From assembly GCF_026626705.1 (NCBI RefSeq), contig NZ_JAPNKC010000001.1, positions 8,016,001-8,080,000 on the forward strand: DNA of 64,000 nucleotides, written 5' to 3'. Shown piece by piece: positions 1-9,522 of this stretch (its first letter is position 1; every line of letters begins with the position of its first letter). The translations under genes were made by a program, and so were the position numbers. This stretch comes from Pyxidicoccus sp. MSG2 (lineage in GTDB: Bacteria > Myxococcota > Myxococcia > Myxococcales > Myxococcaceae). The notes under the pieces are model-generated. The model made no database searches and was not told where the DNA came from. It worked only from the letters and a program-made list of their open reading frames with translations.

Positions 1-443
1 AGAGCGGCAACGAGGAGGAGTGCCTCTTCCCGGCGCCAGCCCAGGGCTCCTGGTGGGTGATGGTCAACGGCTTCAGCGCGTACGCCGACGTGACGCTGAA
101 GGTGACGTGGAAGGGCGGCTACGTGCCACTCCAGCCCGGTGTGGAAGTCACGGGCCTGTCCGGCGCCGCGGGTTCGTCGCGGGTCTTCACCGTCCAGATT
201 CCGGAGCGCGAGGACGGCGGCACCCGCAACATCCACGCCCGACTCCGGGGCTCGGGCAACGCGGACCTCTACGTGCAGCGCGCCGCCGCGCCGACTCCGA
301 GCGCCTACGACTGCCGCGGCATCAAGGAGCACAGCACGGAGAACTGCGACCTGAACGGCGCCGAGCCGGGCAGGTACTACGTCGAGGTCTTCGGCGCGAA
401 GGGCGGCTACTCGGACGGCTCACTCATCGTCACGTACGACTGA
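1..443 (+). CDS. C-terminal part of a secreted protein with pre-peptidase C-terminal (PPC) domains
   Basis: The gene enters from the left edge, so its start is missing; the first whole codon is at base 3 and 146 residues are visible. The fragment has the end of one PPC-like beta-sandwich and then a second, nearly complete one. Both finish with the usual pattern: W/YYVEVFG or WWVMVNGF, a Y-S/A segment, and a strand ending in V-T-W or V-T-Y. In the family these domains follow the catalytic domain of secreted metallo- or serine proteases and are often removed on maturation. The catalytic domain lies outside the window, so the enzyme type cannot be named. The gene converges on the lipoprotein at 500-1957. 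Confidence 0.7.
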   Translation, partial: SGNEEECLFPAPAQGSWWVMVNGFSAYADVTLKVTWKGGYVPLQPGVEVTGLSGAAGSSRVFTVQIPEREDGGTRNIHARLRGSGNADLYVQRAAAPTPSAYDCRGIKEHSTENCDLNGAEPGRYYVEVFGAKGGYSDGSLIVTYD

Positions 444-458
444 GCGGCCGCGCCGCGG

Positions 459-487
459 GCCCGCCCCTGCCGTGAAGCGGGGCGGGC
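459..487. terminator. GC-rich hairpin between convergent genes
   Basis: A perfect 9-bp stem is formed by GCCCGCCCC (459-467) and GGGGCGGGC (479-487), with an 11-base loop. It lies 16 bases after the stop of the PPC-domain gene and 12 bases beyond the stop of the minus-strand lipoprotein gene, so it could serve both. There is no T-run on either side, so termination would not be a classical strong intrinsic type. Confidence 0.5.
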
Positions 488-499
488 TCACGGCGTGCT

Positions 500-1957
500 T
501 CAGGGAATCGGGGTGGCGACATGCCCCGGCGGGGGCGGCGCGCCGGGAGGCGGCATGGGCTCCACGCGCGCCATGCCCTGCATCCAGCCCGGCGCCCGGC
601 CGTCGCCGTTGGCCGTCGCCAGCTTCAGCGCGAGCACCGAGCGGCCCTTCAGTGAGAGGTTGCGCTGCGCCACCAGCTCGCGCACCGGCACGTCCACCGT
701 GCCCACCATCTCGTTGCCGCGCGGGTCGTCCATGTACACCTGGAAGGTGATGGGCGTCTCGTCGAAGGCGTTGCCCAGGATGACGAACTCGGAGTCGTAG
801 CCCATGTAGATGCCGTTCTTCGGAGGCGTCGTCAGGCGCGTGCCGTCCGGCAGCAGCGCCTCGATGCGCAGGCGGGGCTGGTTCTCCTGGGGGATGGTCA
901 TCGCCAGCTCCATCACCACGTCCGACATGCCCCGGCGCTCGGCCAGCTGGGTCAGCTTCTGGGCGACGCGCGCGAAGAGCGGGCTGGCCATGCCCACCCA
1001 GGCATTGCCGTCCGGACGGGCGGGCACCACCAGCAGCGAGCGCAGCGCGACGCGGTAGGGCCGCGGCTCCGTCAGCTCCAGCTGACGCGAGGCATAGCCA
1101 TCATCCTGGCCGGTGCGCACGGCGACGCGGTACGCGTCCGCGGCCCGGTTCCAGTCGCGGTTGCCGAGCTGCCGCTCGGCCTCGCCGAGGTTGCGCACGT
1201 ACTCCTCCAGCGGAGCGGCCCGTCCACCCGGCCGCAGGCTCAGCGCCGCGTGGTAGCGCTCCTGCGCCATCGCCCAGTCATGGTTCACCCGCGCGTCGTC
1301 ACCCTCGCGCGCCAGCCGCTCGTACTCCACGGTGACCCACTGCTCGTACTCGGCGGCGATGCCCTGCGCCCAGCCGGCCAGCGAGCCGTCCAGCCCGGCG
1401 ACGAGCTGCGCCAGCTCGTTCGCCGCGATGAGGTTGCGCTCCTGGCGGTAGCCCTCCGCCCGGGCGCGACCGCCGGTGACGATGAGGCGCCGCACCTCTT
1501 CAGAGCGCGCCTTCACCTCCGGGGTCTGCGACAGCTGCGTGGCCCGCTGCATGTCGTTGGCGGCCTCCGGGAAGTGGCCGCTGCGCGCGTGCTCGGCCGC
1601 CCCGTCCAGCATTCCCATGGCCACGCGGTTCGCCGCGCGCATGCGGAAGGCGGCGATGTCCGCATTGCCGCCGTCGATGGAGAGCGCGAAGTCGGACTCG
1701 GCCAGGGCGCAGTTCCAGTCGTCCACCTGCGCGCACGTCTGCGCGCGCTTCTGGGTGTCCTGGAGCGCCTGCTCACGCGCCTGGTCATACTTCGCCTTCA
1801 GCTCCGCATTGTCCGGCTCATTCGCCAGTGCCTGGCGGTACGCCGTGTACGCGTTCTTCCAGTCACCCACGGCGGCCGCGCGGTCTCCCGCCTTCTCGGC
1901 ACTCGCGCACGCGGCCAGCATGATGGCCGCCACCACTCCAAGCACTGCTCGCTTCAT
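500..1957 (-). CDS. TPR-containing lipoprotein
   Basis: A 485-residue protein starting with a lipoprotein signal: K-R, a hydrophobic stretch and a lipobox ending LAAC, with Cys17 as the acylation site. The next ~300 residues are alpha-helical and tetratricopeptide-like, for example A-Y-R-Q-A-L-A-N-E-P-D-N-A-E-L near residue 45 and Q-E-R-Y-H-A-A-L-S-L-R-P further on. The last ~170 residues look like a separate beta-rich domain, and the tail is Pro-rich. The frame stays open upstream, but the Met at 1957 is chosen because it starts an intact signal peptide. TPR lipoproteins usually scaffold envelope complexes; no specific partner is indicated here. The gene diverges from the sigma factor at 2251. 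Confidence 0.75.
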   Translation of the reverse strand: MKRAVLGVVAAIMLAACASAEKAGDRAAAVGDWKNAYTAYRQALANEPDNAELKAKYDQAREQALQDTQKRAQTCAQVDDWNCALAESDFALSIDGGNADIAAFRMRAANRVAMGMLDGAAEHARSGHFPEAANDMQRATQLSQTPEVKARSEEVRRLIVTGGRARAEGYRQERNLIAANELAQLVAGLDGSLAGWAQGIAAEYEQWVTVEYERLAREGDDARVNHDWAMAQERYHAALSLRPGGRAAPLEEYVRNLGEAERQLGNRDWNRAADAYRVAVRTGQDDGYASRQLELTEPRPYRVALRSLLVVPARPDGNAWVGMASPLFARVAQKLTQLAERRGMSDVVMELAMTIPQENQPRLRIEALLPDGTRLTTPPKNGIYMGYDSEFVILGNAFDETPITFQVYMDDPRGNEMVGTVDVPVRELVAQRNLSLKGRSVLALKLATANGDGRAPGWMQGMARVEPMPPPGAPPPPGHVATPIP

Positions 1958-2250
1958 GTCAGGGAACCCCTCGTCCAGGTGGCCCCGAGGATAGCCGAAG
2001 GCCGCGTACATGGGCGCATAGGAGCCCGAGTCTGTGAATACCCAGGAGGGCCGGAGTGGGGCGGCATCGGCTCCGGGGACGGTCGGGGCCCCGCCTGCCT
2101 GCCCGGCGTGCACTCCGCCGTCCGAGCACGATGAGGCCCGCATTCCCCCGCCGCCCGCCTGCTCCCGCGGCCTTCCTTCCTACCGGGGACCGACGCAGAC
2201 GGCCTCGCCAGCCGCTGACGGAGTCGCCAGATTCGAAGCGGAGGGGCGCC

Positions 2251-2877
2251 ATGCAGGCCGACGCACGCGACGCACTGGAGCAGCGAATCCACCAGTACTG
2301 CGAGGAGGGCGACGTGGGGCGTGCCGTGGAGGAGGCCCTGTCCGGCTACGGGGCGGAGTTCATGCGGCTGCTGGTCTCCCTGCTCAACGACAAGGAGCGG
2401 GCGCGTGAGGCCTACGCCATCTTCAGCGAGGCGCTGTTGATGGACCTGCCGTCCTTCCGCTGGGAGAGCTCCTTCCGGACGTGGGCCCACCGCGTCGCCC
2501 GCAATGTCGCCTACCGGCTGGCCGCCGCACCCGCCGGCCGCGAGCTGCCCGTGAGCCACGGCGCGTTCGACCACCACGTCCACCATGAGTGGTCGCGCAC
2601 ACGCCCGTGGCTCCGCACCGACATCAAGGAGCGCATCCGCGCCCTGCGCTCCCAGTTGGAGCCCTTCGAGCAGACGCTGCTGGAGCTGCGCATCGACCAG
2701 CGGATGTCCTGGACGGACGTGGCGAAGCGGCTGGCGGACCCGGACGAGCCGATGACACCCGAGGTGCTCGCCCGCCGTGCCGCCGTGCTGCGCCAGCAGT
2801 TCCAGCGCATCAAGGCCCGGCTCCGGACCCTCGCGCGCGAGGCCGAGCTGCTCTCCCGCGAGTCCACTCCCGCCTGA
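2251..2877 (+). CDS. ECF-type RNA polymerase sigma factor
   Basis: A 208-residue protein with the two sigma domains of the extracytoplasmic-function group. Region 2 is marked by S-F-R-W-E-S-S-F-R-T-W followed by H-R-V-A-R-N-V-A-Y-R (about residues 68-90), the usual core-binding and -10 recognition signature. Region 4 begins around L-E-P-F-E-Q-T-L-L-E-L-R and includes W-T-D-V-A-K-R-L. It carries an extra acidic, Pro-containing stretch (D-P-D-E-P-M-T-P-E-V-L) before the recognition helix, unlike the compact helix-turn-helix of most ECF factors. The start has GGAGG seven bases upstream. No anti-sigma gene is next to it; the following gene is a giant Ser/Thr kinase, so control by phosphorylation is a reasonable inference. 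Confidence 0.8.
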   Translation: MQADARDALEQRIHQYCEEGDVGRAVEEALSGYGAEFMRLLVSLLNDKERAREAYAIFSEALLMDLPSFRWESSFRTWAHRVARNVAYRLAAAPAGRELPVSHGAFDHHVHHEWSRTRPWLRTDIKERIRALRSQLEPFEQTLLELRIDQRMSWTDVAKRLADPDEPMTPEVLARRAAVLRQQFQRIKARLRTLAREAELLSRESTPA

Positions 2878-2943
2878 GAACGCGTTCACATCCGAACCGA
2901 CCTGACTCTCTCTTCCGTAGTGTGAATGACACGCGGAGATGGA

Positions 2944-5900
2944 ATGGCTGGAGACTCGGGCTCGAGAACGGGATTGCCACCCAGTCTGCGCCCCTTCGCC
3001 CGGAGCACGCGCTTCCGGCTGCTGGGGCGCATGGGCGAGGGCGGCATGGGCACCGTCTACCGGGTGCATGACCGCGAGCTGCGGCGCGACGTGGCCCTCA
3101 AGGTGATGCGCCAGTCGGGGCCGTCGGCGCTCCTCGCCCTGAAGCGCGAGTTCCGCTCCCGCGCCGGGCTCAGCCATCCCCACCTCGTCCAGTTCCATGA
3201 CCTCCTCGTCGGTGACGACTACTGCTGCTTCAGCATGGAGCTGGTCGAAGGCCGGGACTTCCTCGGCTGGGTCCGGCCCGAGCTGTCCCGTGCGCAGCGG
3301 CTGCCTCCCGTGTCACACGAGGCCGGCGTCGTGCTGTCGGAGGTCTCCCCCCTGCGGCCCGAGGCCGCGCCGCGCCTGCGCGAAGCGCTCGTGCAGCTCG
3401 TCCGTGGCCTGCAGGCGCTCCATGCGTCCGGGCTCGTCCACCGCGACATCAAGCCGGCCAACGTGCTCGTCTCGCCCGAGGGCCGCGTCGTCATCGTCGA
3501 CTTCGGCCTGGCCATGGAGCTGCTGGCGGGGCCGCTGGCGCGAGTCGGCTCCTCCGCCGCGGGAACGCTGCCGTACATGGCCCCCGAGCAGCTCCAGGGT
3601 GGGCCGCTCACCCCGGCCTCGGACCTGTATGCCGTGGGGCTCGTGCTGTACGAGGCGCTCACCGGCGTCCGCCCCTTCCGCAACGAGACGGCCTACTTCC
3701 TGACGGGAGACACGAGGCTGCTCCTCGAGCGCAGGCGCGCCGAGCCGCCGCCCGACCCCCGCCATCTCGCCCCCGGCATCCCGGACGACCTGGCGGAGCT
3801 GGCGATGGCGCTGCTGTCCCTCTCGCCCGGCGCGCGGCCGGACGCGGGTGCGCTCCTGGCCCGGCTGTCGAGGGAGCTGCTCCCCGGGGACGCGCGGCCC
3901 TGGGACGGAGACGCCCTCTTCGGACCTCCGAAGGCGTCCTTCGTGGGCAGGGCCGCCGAGCTGGCCGTCCTGGACGACGCGCTCCGGGCCGTCACGCGCC
4001 GGGGCCAGCAGCTCACCGTGCACGTGCGCGGCCCCTCCGGCATCGGCAAGTCCACGCTGGTGCGGGAGTTCCTCCGGCGCCAGGGCACGCCGCTCGTCCT
4101 CAAGGGGCGCTGCCATCCGCGCGAGGTCGTCGCCTACCTGTCGCTGGACCCCATCATCGACGCGCTGGCGTCGCACCTCTCCACGCTCCAGGGCGAGGCC
4201 GTGGAGGCACTCGTCCCGGAGCACGCACACGCCCTGGTGCGCCTGTTTCCCGTGCTGGGACGGGTGCCCGCGCTGCGCAGTGCCCCGGTGCCCGACTCGC
4301 TCCCCGCGGACTTCGAGCTGAGCCGCCTGGGCGCCGAGGCGCTGAGGGAGCTGCTCACCCGCCTGGCACGCACCGTTCCGCTGGTGGTGTGGATTGATGA
4401 CGCGCACTGGGGAGACGCCGACTCGGCGCGGCTGCTGGAGCAGTTGCTGCGAGAGCCCGCGCCGCCCCCGTTCCTCCTCGTGCTCACCCACCGCGATGGG
4501 GCCGACGGTGTCCCGACCGCGTCGGTCGGCGCGAGCCTGCCGGCGTCCCGCGTCCGCGACGTGCCCCTGGGACCGCTGACGACGGGTGAGGCGAAGGTGC
4601 TCGCGCGGCAGTTGCTGCATGGCACGCACGTGAACGCGGAGACCCTCTGTTCCCTGGCGGGGCAGGCCGGAGGCAGCCCGTTCGTCGTGGGCGAGGTGGC
4701 CCGGTATCTCACGACCGCCGTCAGCCGGGGCGCGGCGCTCGACGTCACCGCGCCGCTCGACATCCAGCGCGTGCTGGCCGAGCGGCTCCGCGCGCTTCCG
4801 CCCCCGCAGCGGGCCCTGGTGGAGGTGGCCTCCGTGGCCTGCGTGCCCGTGCCGCGTGACGTGCTGCTGTCCGGAGCGGGGATGGACGCGGGGGGCCGCC
4901 CGCTGCTCTCCGCGCTCTGTGATGCGTCGCTGCTGCGGCTGGGCGGCGGTGAGCACGCGGCGACCGTGACGACGTACCACGACCGCACCCGCGAGGCGGC
5001 GCTCGCCCTCCTGGGCGCCGCGGCGCGCGCGCGGCGTCACCTGGGGTTGGCCGAGGCGCTGGAGCAGTCCGGCTCCGACGACTGGGAATTGCTGATGTCC
5101 CAGTGGGAGGGCGCGGGCGAGCAGAAACGCGCGGGCGACTGCGCGGTGCGTGCCGCCGACCGTGCCGCCCATGCCCTGGCCTTCGAGCATGCCGCGCGGT
5201 TCTACGCGCGGGCCCTCACGCTGCTGGGCGCGGAGGCGGACCGGCCGACCCTCCTGGAGCGACAGGCAGACGCGCTCGCCAACCTGGGACGGAGGGCGGA
5301 CGCGGCGGCGCGCTACCTGGAGGCCGCGGTCGCGCTCGGGGGGGCGGACGCCGAGCGGGTGCGCACCCTGAAGCGCCACGCGGCCGAGCAGTCCATCCAG
5401 TGCGGCCGCGTGGATGAGGGCTGGCGGCTGCTGCTCAACGTCCTCGCGGAGCTGGGGGGGCCCGTGCCCCACGGCCGGAAGCACGCGCTGCTGTCGGCCA
5501 CGTGGCAGCGGCTCCGCTTCCTCCAGACGCACCGGGAGCCGGAGGCCCGCGCCGTCGACCAGGTGCCCGCCGGGGAGCGGCCCGTGCTGGACGCCCTGTG
5601 GACGGCGGCGTGCAGCTTCGCGCAGGTGGACCACGTGCTCGCGGATGCGTTCCGCATGCGGTACCTGCGGCGCGTCCTGGAGGTGGGGGACGCCTCCGCC
5701 GTGTGCCGGGCGCTGGCCTGCGAAGCCGCCATGGAGGCGCACCTCAAGGGAGGGTGGATGGACCGCCACTGCCGCAAGCTCATGGCCCAGGCGGAGCGGC
5801 TGGCGCGCTGGACGGGGCGCGCCTGCGACGAGGGCTGGACGTTGCTGGCCCGTGCCGTCCACGCCTTCACCCAGGGCCGGTGGCTGGACGCGGTGTCCAC

Positions 5901-6816
5901 GTGCGAGCGGGGAGAGACGCTCCTGCGCGAGCGGTGCACCGGCGTCACGTGGGAGCTGGACATGTTCGCGGCCTACCACCACGGCGCATTGGCCATGCGC
6001 GGCGAGCTGGCGCTGCTCGCCGCGCGGCTGGAGTGGTGGCTGTCGGAGTCCACGCGGCGCGGCGACATCTTCGGCATCATCGAGAGCTGCCTGGGCGACT
6101 GCGTCCTGCCGTGGCTCGCGCGGGGCGAGGGCGGGCGGGCCTGGGCGCTCGCGCGGGAGGCGCTGGACTGCCTGGAGAGGGGCTTCGCGCCCACGACGGC
6201 CGAGGCAGGCGCGTACCGCGTGGGGCACTCCCACCGCGTGAGCTACTGCCTCCTGTTGGCCCACGTCCATACCGCGCTGTACGCGGGTGAGCCCTGGGCG
6301 GCGTGGCGGGAGGTGCAGTCGCGCTGGGACGGCCTGTTCCGCGCCACGCCGCCGCTGCGCTTCTACGACTCGCACGTGCGGCACACGCGGGCCCGCGCCG
6401 CGCTCGCGGCGGCCGAGCAGCTGGACGCGCGGCAGGCTCCTCCGACGGAAGTGGAGGCTCGCTGGACGCGGCGCGCGTTGCTGGCGGACGCAAGCGACCA
6501 GGCCCGCCGCATCGGCGGGGACTCGCTGGCGATGGGGAAGCCCCTGGCCGCGCTGGTGCGCGCGGGCGTGGCCCGGCTCGAAGGCGACGCGGACGCGGCG
6601 CGGACGCTGCTGGTCCAGGCCCTGGAGGGCTTCAGTGCGGCGGACATGGCGCTCCACCGGGAGGCCGCGCGGTATGCCCTGGGCGCGCTCCAGGGCGGGC
6701 CGGAGGGCGCGCTCTACCAGCAGCAGGCGGAGGCGTGGATGCGCGAGCAGGGCGCGGTGGACCCGCGCGCGCTGGCCGCCACGCTGGTGCCCGGCCTGGG
6801 GCTCCGGCCCCTCTGA
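2944..6816 (+). CDS. Ser/Thr protein kinase fused to AAA ATPase and TPR-like region (PknK-like)
   Basis: A 1290-residue multidomain regulator. The N-terminal Hanks-type kinase is complete: Gly-rich loop G-E-G-G-M-G-T-V-Y (about 31-39), Lys53 in V-A-L-K-V, catalytic H-R-D-I-K-P-A-N from about 166, D-F-G at 186-188, and A-P-E in the activation segment. After about residue 335 comes an AAA_16/STAND-like NTPase with Walker A G-P-S-G-I-G-K-S-T near 362 and Walker B V-V-W-I-D-D-A-H near 480. From about 620 to the end the protein is Ala/Leu-rich helical repeat of TPR type. ATG at 2944 is preferred over the one at 2926 because GGAG lies five bases before it. The gene follows the ECF sigma factor by 66 bases and is probably co-transcribed. 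STAND-type kinases usually act as ligand-activated signalling hubs. Confidence 0.85.
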   Translation: MAGDSGSRTGLPPSLRPFARSTRFRLLGRMGEGGMGTVYRVHDRELRRDVALKVMRQSGPSALLALKREFRSRAGLSHPHLVQFHDLLVGDDYCCFSMELVEGRDFLGWVRPELSRAQRLPPVSHEAGVVLSEVSPLRPEAAPRLREALVQLVRGLQALHASGLVHRDIKPANVLVSPEGRVVIVDFGLAMELLAGPLARVGSSAAGTLPYMAPEQLQGGPLTPASDLYAVGLVLYEALTGVRPFRNETAYFLTGDTRLLLERRRAEPPPDPRHLAPGIPDDLAELAMALLSLSPGARPDAGALLARLSRELLPGDARPWDGDALFGPPKASFVGRAAELAVLDDALRAVTRRGQQLTVHVRGPSGIGKSTLVREFLRRQGTPLVLKGRCHPREVVAYLSLDPIIDALASHLSTLQGEAVEALVPEHAHALVRLFPVLGRVPALRSAPVPDSLPADFELSRLGAEALRELLTRLARTVPLVVWIDDAHWGDADSARLLEQLLREPAPPPFLLVLTHRDGADGVPTASVGASLPASRVRDVPLGPLTTGEAKVLARQLLHGTHVNAETLCSLAGQAGGSPFVVGEVARYLTTAVSRGAALDVTAPLDIQRVLAERLRALPPPQRALVEVASVACVPVPRDVLLSGAGMDAGGRPLLSALCDASLLRLGGGEHAATVTTYHDRTREAALALLGAAARARRHLGLAEALEQSGSDDWELLMSQWEGAGEQKRAGDCAVRAADRAAHALAFEHAARFYARALTLLGAEADRPTLLERQADALANLGRRADAAARYLEAAVALGGADAERVRTLKRHAAEQSIQCGRVDEGWRLLLNVLAELGGPVPHGRKHALLSATWQRLRFLQTHREPEARAVDQVPAGERPVLDALWTAACSFAQVDHVLADAFRMRYLRRVLEVGDASAVCRALACEAAMEAHLKGGWMDRHCRKLMAQAERLARWTGRACDEGWTLLARAVHAFTQGRWLDAVSTCERGETLLRERCTGVTWELDMFAAYHHGALAMRGELALLAARLEWWLSESTRRGDIFGIIESCLGDCVLPWLARGEGGRAWALAREALDCLERGFAPTTAEAGAYRVGHSHRVSYCLLLAHVHTALYAGEPWAAWREVQSRWDGLFRATPPLRFYDSHVRHTRARAALAAAEQLDARQAPPTEVEARWTRRALLADASDQARRIGGDSLAMGKPLAALVRAGVARLEGDADAARTLLVQALEGFSAADMALHREAARYALGALQGGPEGALYQQQAEAWMREQGAVDPRALAATLVPGLGLRPL

Positions 6817-6823
6817 GCGGGGC

Positions 6824-9505
6824 TCAAGGCGGGGGCGGCGTGGGGGGATTCGACAGCGTGCCCAGGGCCTCGCGCACCCGCTCCAGGAAGGTCTTCAGGG
6901 CCTCCATGCCGCCACCCGGAGGCTGGAAGGACGACAGGAGCGGCAGGGCCAGGGGCTCCAGGCGCAGCACGTCCCAGACGTGTGGCAGGCCGGCGGCGAA
7001 GAGCTTCGCATCCAGCTCGCGCAGCGGCTCCAACTCCGGCAGCTCGTACTTCTCCGGGTCCCAGATGCGGCAGTACTCGCCCACCGGCGTCACCCGGAAC
7101 TCGGGCGAGCCGGTCAGGGTGCCCTGGCCGCCGTACTCGGGCACGGTGGGGACCGACGCGGGTCCGGCCAGGTCCCGGGCCCGCGCCTCCGCCTCCACGG
7201 AGTGCGTGAAGGTCAGGTAGTGGTCGAGGATGGCATTGACGGCGTGGCGCGCGGACTCGTTCGCCGACTCCATGGTGGTCATCCGGGTGAACGTCTTGAG
7301 GTACGTCCCGGCGAAGACGAGCTTGTCCCAGTGGACTTGATAGCCACCGTGCGGCGGCTGCCACAGTCCCTGGGGGAGGCGCAGCTCCAGCACTGTCTCG
7401 GGCTGGAGTGGGTCCCAGGGCTCGGTGCCGGGCCGGCGCTCCCAGTCGCCCATGATGGGGATGAGGTAGGGCGCCTGGTTGTCCACGGGGCGCTCCTTCC
7501 CCGTGGCCTCGTCAATCCCGAAGCGGATGTATCGGTCCAGGTGGTACCAGGACGGCTCCGGCAGCATGAACCCGAACTGACGGACCTGGGGCAGCGGCGC
7601 CTGGTGCTGCTCGGTGGCCTGGCGAATCTGCCGCCAGACCTCCTGGGCAATCTCGTAGCGCGAGCAGTCCGAGGGACTCTTCATCCCCGGCTCGGTCACG
7701 TACCAGTTGCCGATGTCCACGCTGAGCACCGCGGCGAAGCCGTCCTGTTCGAGCGCCGGAGGCGTGGACCAGTACTGCTGGCTGCTGATGGCGGACAGGC
7801 CCCACGGTGCATCCAGGAAGTAGAGGTAGCCCTCGGCGAGCCGGACGTTGGAGGGGAAGAAGAACTGGATGCCGGTGAGCGTCTGGAAGCGGTCCCAGGG
7901 GACGCTCCCGGGGAGGACACCGGGAGTGCGCGGCTGCTCGGGCTCGGAGCCGCGCGGGTTGGGCGGAATCAGCGACGTGAAGCCGCGCAGTCCTTCGACG
8001 ACGCCGAGCGGCGGCAGTCCCCGCGTCACCTGCTCCGCGGCCACCGCGTCGGTGGCCACGACGTAGTAGTCCACCGGCTCGTCGACGCCGAACCTGCCGG
8101 GCCCGAAGGAGTCCTCCTCCTCCTCCGGGCGGTTTCCTTGACGCGTCCAGGCCACGAGGCGGTCGTCTTCACGGAGCTCGAGCCGCGACAGCCTTGCTTC
8201 GCGGAACTCGACTCCGAGGGACTCCTCCAGGTAGCGGCGCCAGGGACGGAACCAGGCGGACGTGGTGGGCCCGTTGAGGGTGCCGTCCGTCTTGGGCAGC
8301 GGCAGCACGTTGTTGAGGTAGAGCTGCGCGAGCGTGTTGCCATTGGTGCGCGCATCGCCCCACGTGCCATCGAACGCGGCGAGCACGCGCGGGGCGAACT
8401 GCATGTCGTGCTTGAAGGCGGCGCTATACGTGTAGCGGCGCACGCCCGTCTCCGGCTCGAACCCCTCCAGGTACTCCCACCAGGAGACCTTCTCGTAGTC
8501 GGCCTTCCTGCGCTCGGAGCAGGTGCTCATGTACCGCCAGATGCGCAGGGTGAACTGGACCATGTCCGAGAGGGGGTAGCCGGAGGACACGAGGTCCTTG
8601 AGGTCCTGGAGCATCTCCACGGGGCGGGTGGACGGCGCGCGGCGCAGGAAGCGGATGCGGCGGCCCTTGGCGGCGATGCCGTAGAAGCTGGAGGGAATGA
8701 GGTTGTCGAAGACGCGGCGGCCGGTGGGCCGGTTGTCCTCGTCGAGGATGGGGGTCTCCACCATGGTGGAGAAGAGGTGGCGGTAATACGAGGGGAAGAA
8801 GCGGAAGCCGTGCTCGCCGGGCAGGTAGTGCACCACCTCCAGCAGCAGCTCGTCCTTGTCCTGCAGCGGCGGGAGGGGCGCTCCCAGCTCCCGCGCGAGC
8901 AGCTCCTCCTCCTCGCCCATGATGACGACGCGCTCCCGCGAGAGGTGGGGCGAGGGCCGCTCATCCGAGGTGGTGGCATTGTGGAGGAACTCCTGCACCG
9001 CGAGCGCCCTGTTGATGCGCTCGGCATAGCGCCGCCAGTCCGGCGAGCCGAAGTCCCCGTAGCCCGGCGTCATCGGGACGCGGATCTGGAGGGTGCCGGG
9101 CGAAGGGCCGTTGAAGAAGCCGCGCCACACGACGAACTCCTTCACACTGAGCGGGTTCTCGATTTCCCCCTCGTCGGGTGTGGTGCCCGGGGTGAAGGCA
9201 TAGCGGAGCTGGTACCGGGGATTGAAGGTGAAGGCCCCCTCGCGGGGGAAGTTCCCCAGGGCGCCCTTGGTCGCGCGCACGAGCTGGGAGCGGGCCAGGC
9301 CTCCCACCGCTGGTCCGCTCGCGCGCCGCCCCCGCTCGTCGTACTCGCGCGCGGGCTCGTAGACGCGGACGCGGAAGCCCCGGCGGGCGAGCTCATGCGC
9401 GGCAGTCAACCCGGCGATGCCCGCGCCGTAGATGTGGACGCGCCCGGGGCTCTCGAGTCCGACGGGCGAGGCAACGGGGTCCTGGTCCTCTGTCTCCTCG
9501 GCCAT
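6824..9505 (-). CDS. Large FAD-dependent oxidoreductase, hydroxysqualene dehydroxylase/phytoene desaturase-like (copy A)
   Basis: An 893-residue protein with an N-terminal FAD-binding Rossmann fold: G-A-G-I-A-G at 27-32, then a helix and an acidic strand end (V-R-V-Y-E-P). The segment E-H-G-F-R-F-F-P-S-Y-Y-R-H-L near residues 230-245 is characteristic of the amine-oxidase-like superfamily that contains HpnE (hydroxysqualene dehydroxylase) and carotenoid desaturases. It is almost twice the ~430-500 residues of those enzymes, and the central and C-terminal additions are not recognisable. It is the last gene of a minus-strand operon, with GGAAGGAG before the start. It is paralogous to the gene at 9577-12258 over its whole length, and the two proteins have exactly the same length. 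Substrate unknown; an isoprenoid is inferred from the operon. Confidence 0.75.
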   Translation of the reverse strand: MAEETEDQDPVASPVGLESPGRVHIYGAGIAGLTAAHELARRGFRVRVYEPAREYDERGRRASGPAVGGLARSQLVRATKGALGNFPREGAFTFNPRYQLRYAFTPGTTPDEGEIENPLSVKEFVVWRGFFNGPSPGTLQIRVPMTPGYGDFGSPDWRRYAERINRALAVQEFLHNATTSDERPSPHLSRERVVIMGEEEELLARELGAPLPPLQDKDELLLEVVHYLPGEHGFRFFPSYYRHLFSTMVETPILDEDNRPTGRRVFDNLIPSSFYGIAAKGRRIRFLRRAPSTRPVEMLQDLKDLVSSGYPLSDMVQFTLRIWRYMSTCSERRKADYEKVSWWEYLEGFEPETGVRRYTYSAAFKHDMQFAPRVLAAFDGTWGDARTNGNTLAQLYLNNVLPLPKTDGTLNGPTTSAWFRPWRRYLEESLGVEFREARLSRLELREDDRLVAWTRQGNRPEEEEDSFGPGRFGVDEPVDYYVVATDAVAAEQVTRGLPPLGVVEGLRGFTSLIPPNPRGSEPEQPRTPGVLPGSVPWDRFQTLTGIQFFFPSNVRLAEGYLYFLDAPWGLSAISSQQYWSTPPALEQDGFAAVLSVDIGNWYVTEPGMKSPSDCSRYEIAQEVWRQIRQATEQHQAPLPQVRQFGFMLPEPSWYHLDRYIRFGIDEATGKERPVDNQAPYLIPIMGDWERRPGTEPWDPLQPETVLELRLPQGLWQPPHGGYQVHWDKLVFAGTYLKTFTRMTTMESANESARHAVNAILDHYLTFTHSVEAEARARDLAGPASVPTVPEYGGQGTLTGSPEFRVTPVGEYCRIWDPEKYELPELEPLRELDAKLFAAGLPHVWDVLRLEPLALPLLSSFQPPGGGMEALKTFLERVREALGTLSNPPTPPPP

Positions 9506-9522
9506 GCGGCGCTCCTTCCCCG

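Noticed and set aside
3313..6657. A ~1100-codon open frame antisense to the kinase gene
   Set aside because: High GC keeps antisense frames open. Its translation is Arg/Gly/Pro-rich low complexity and it lies wholly opposite a clear kinase-AAA gene.
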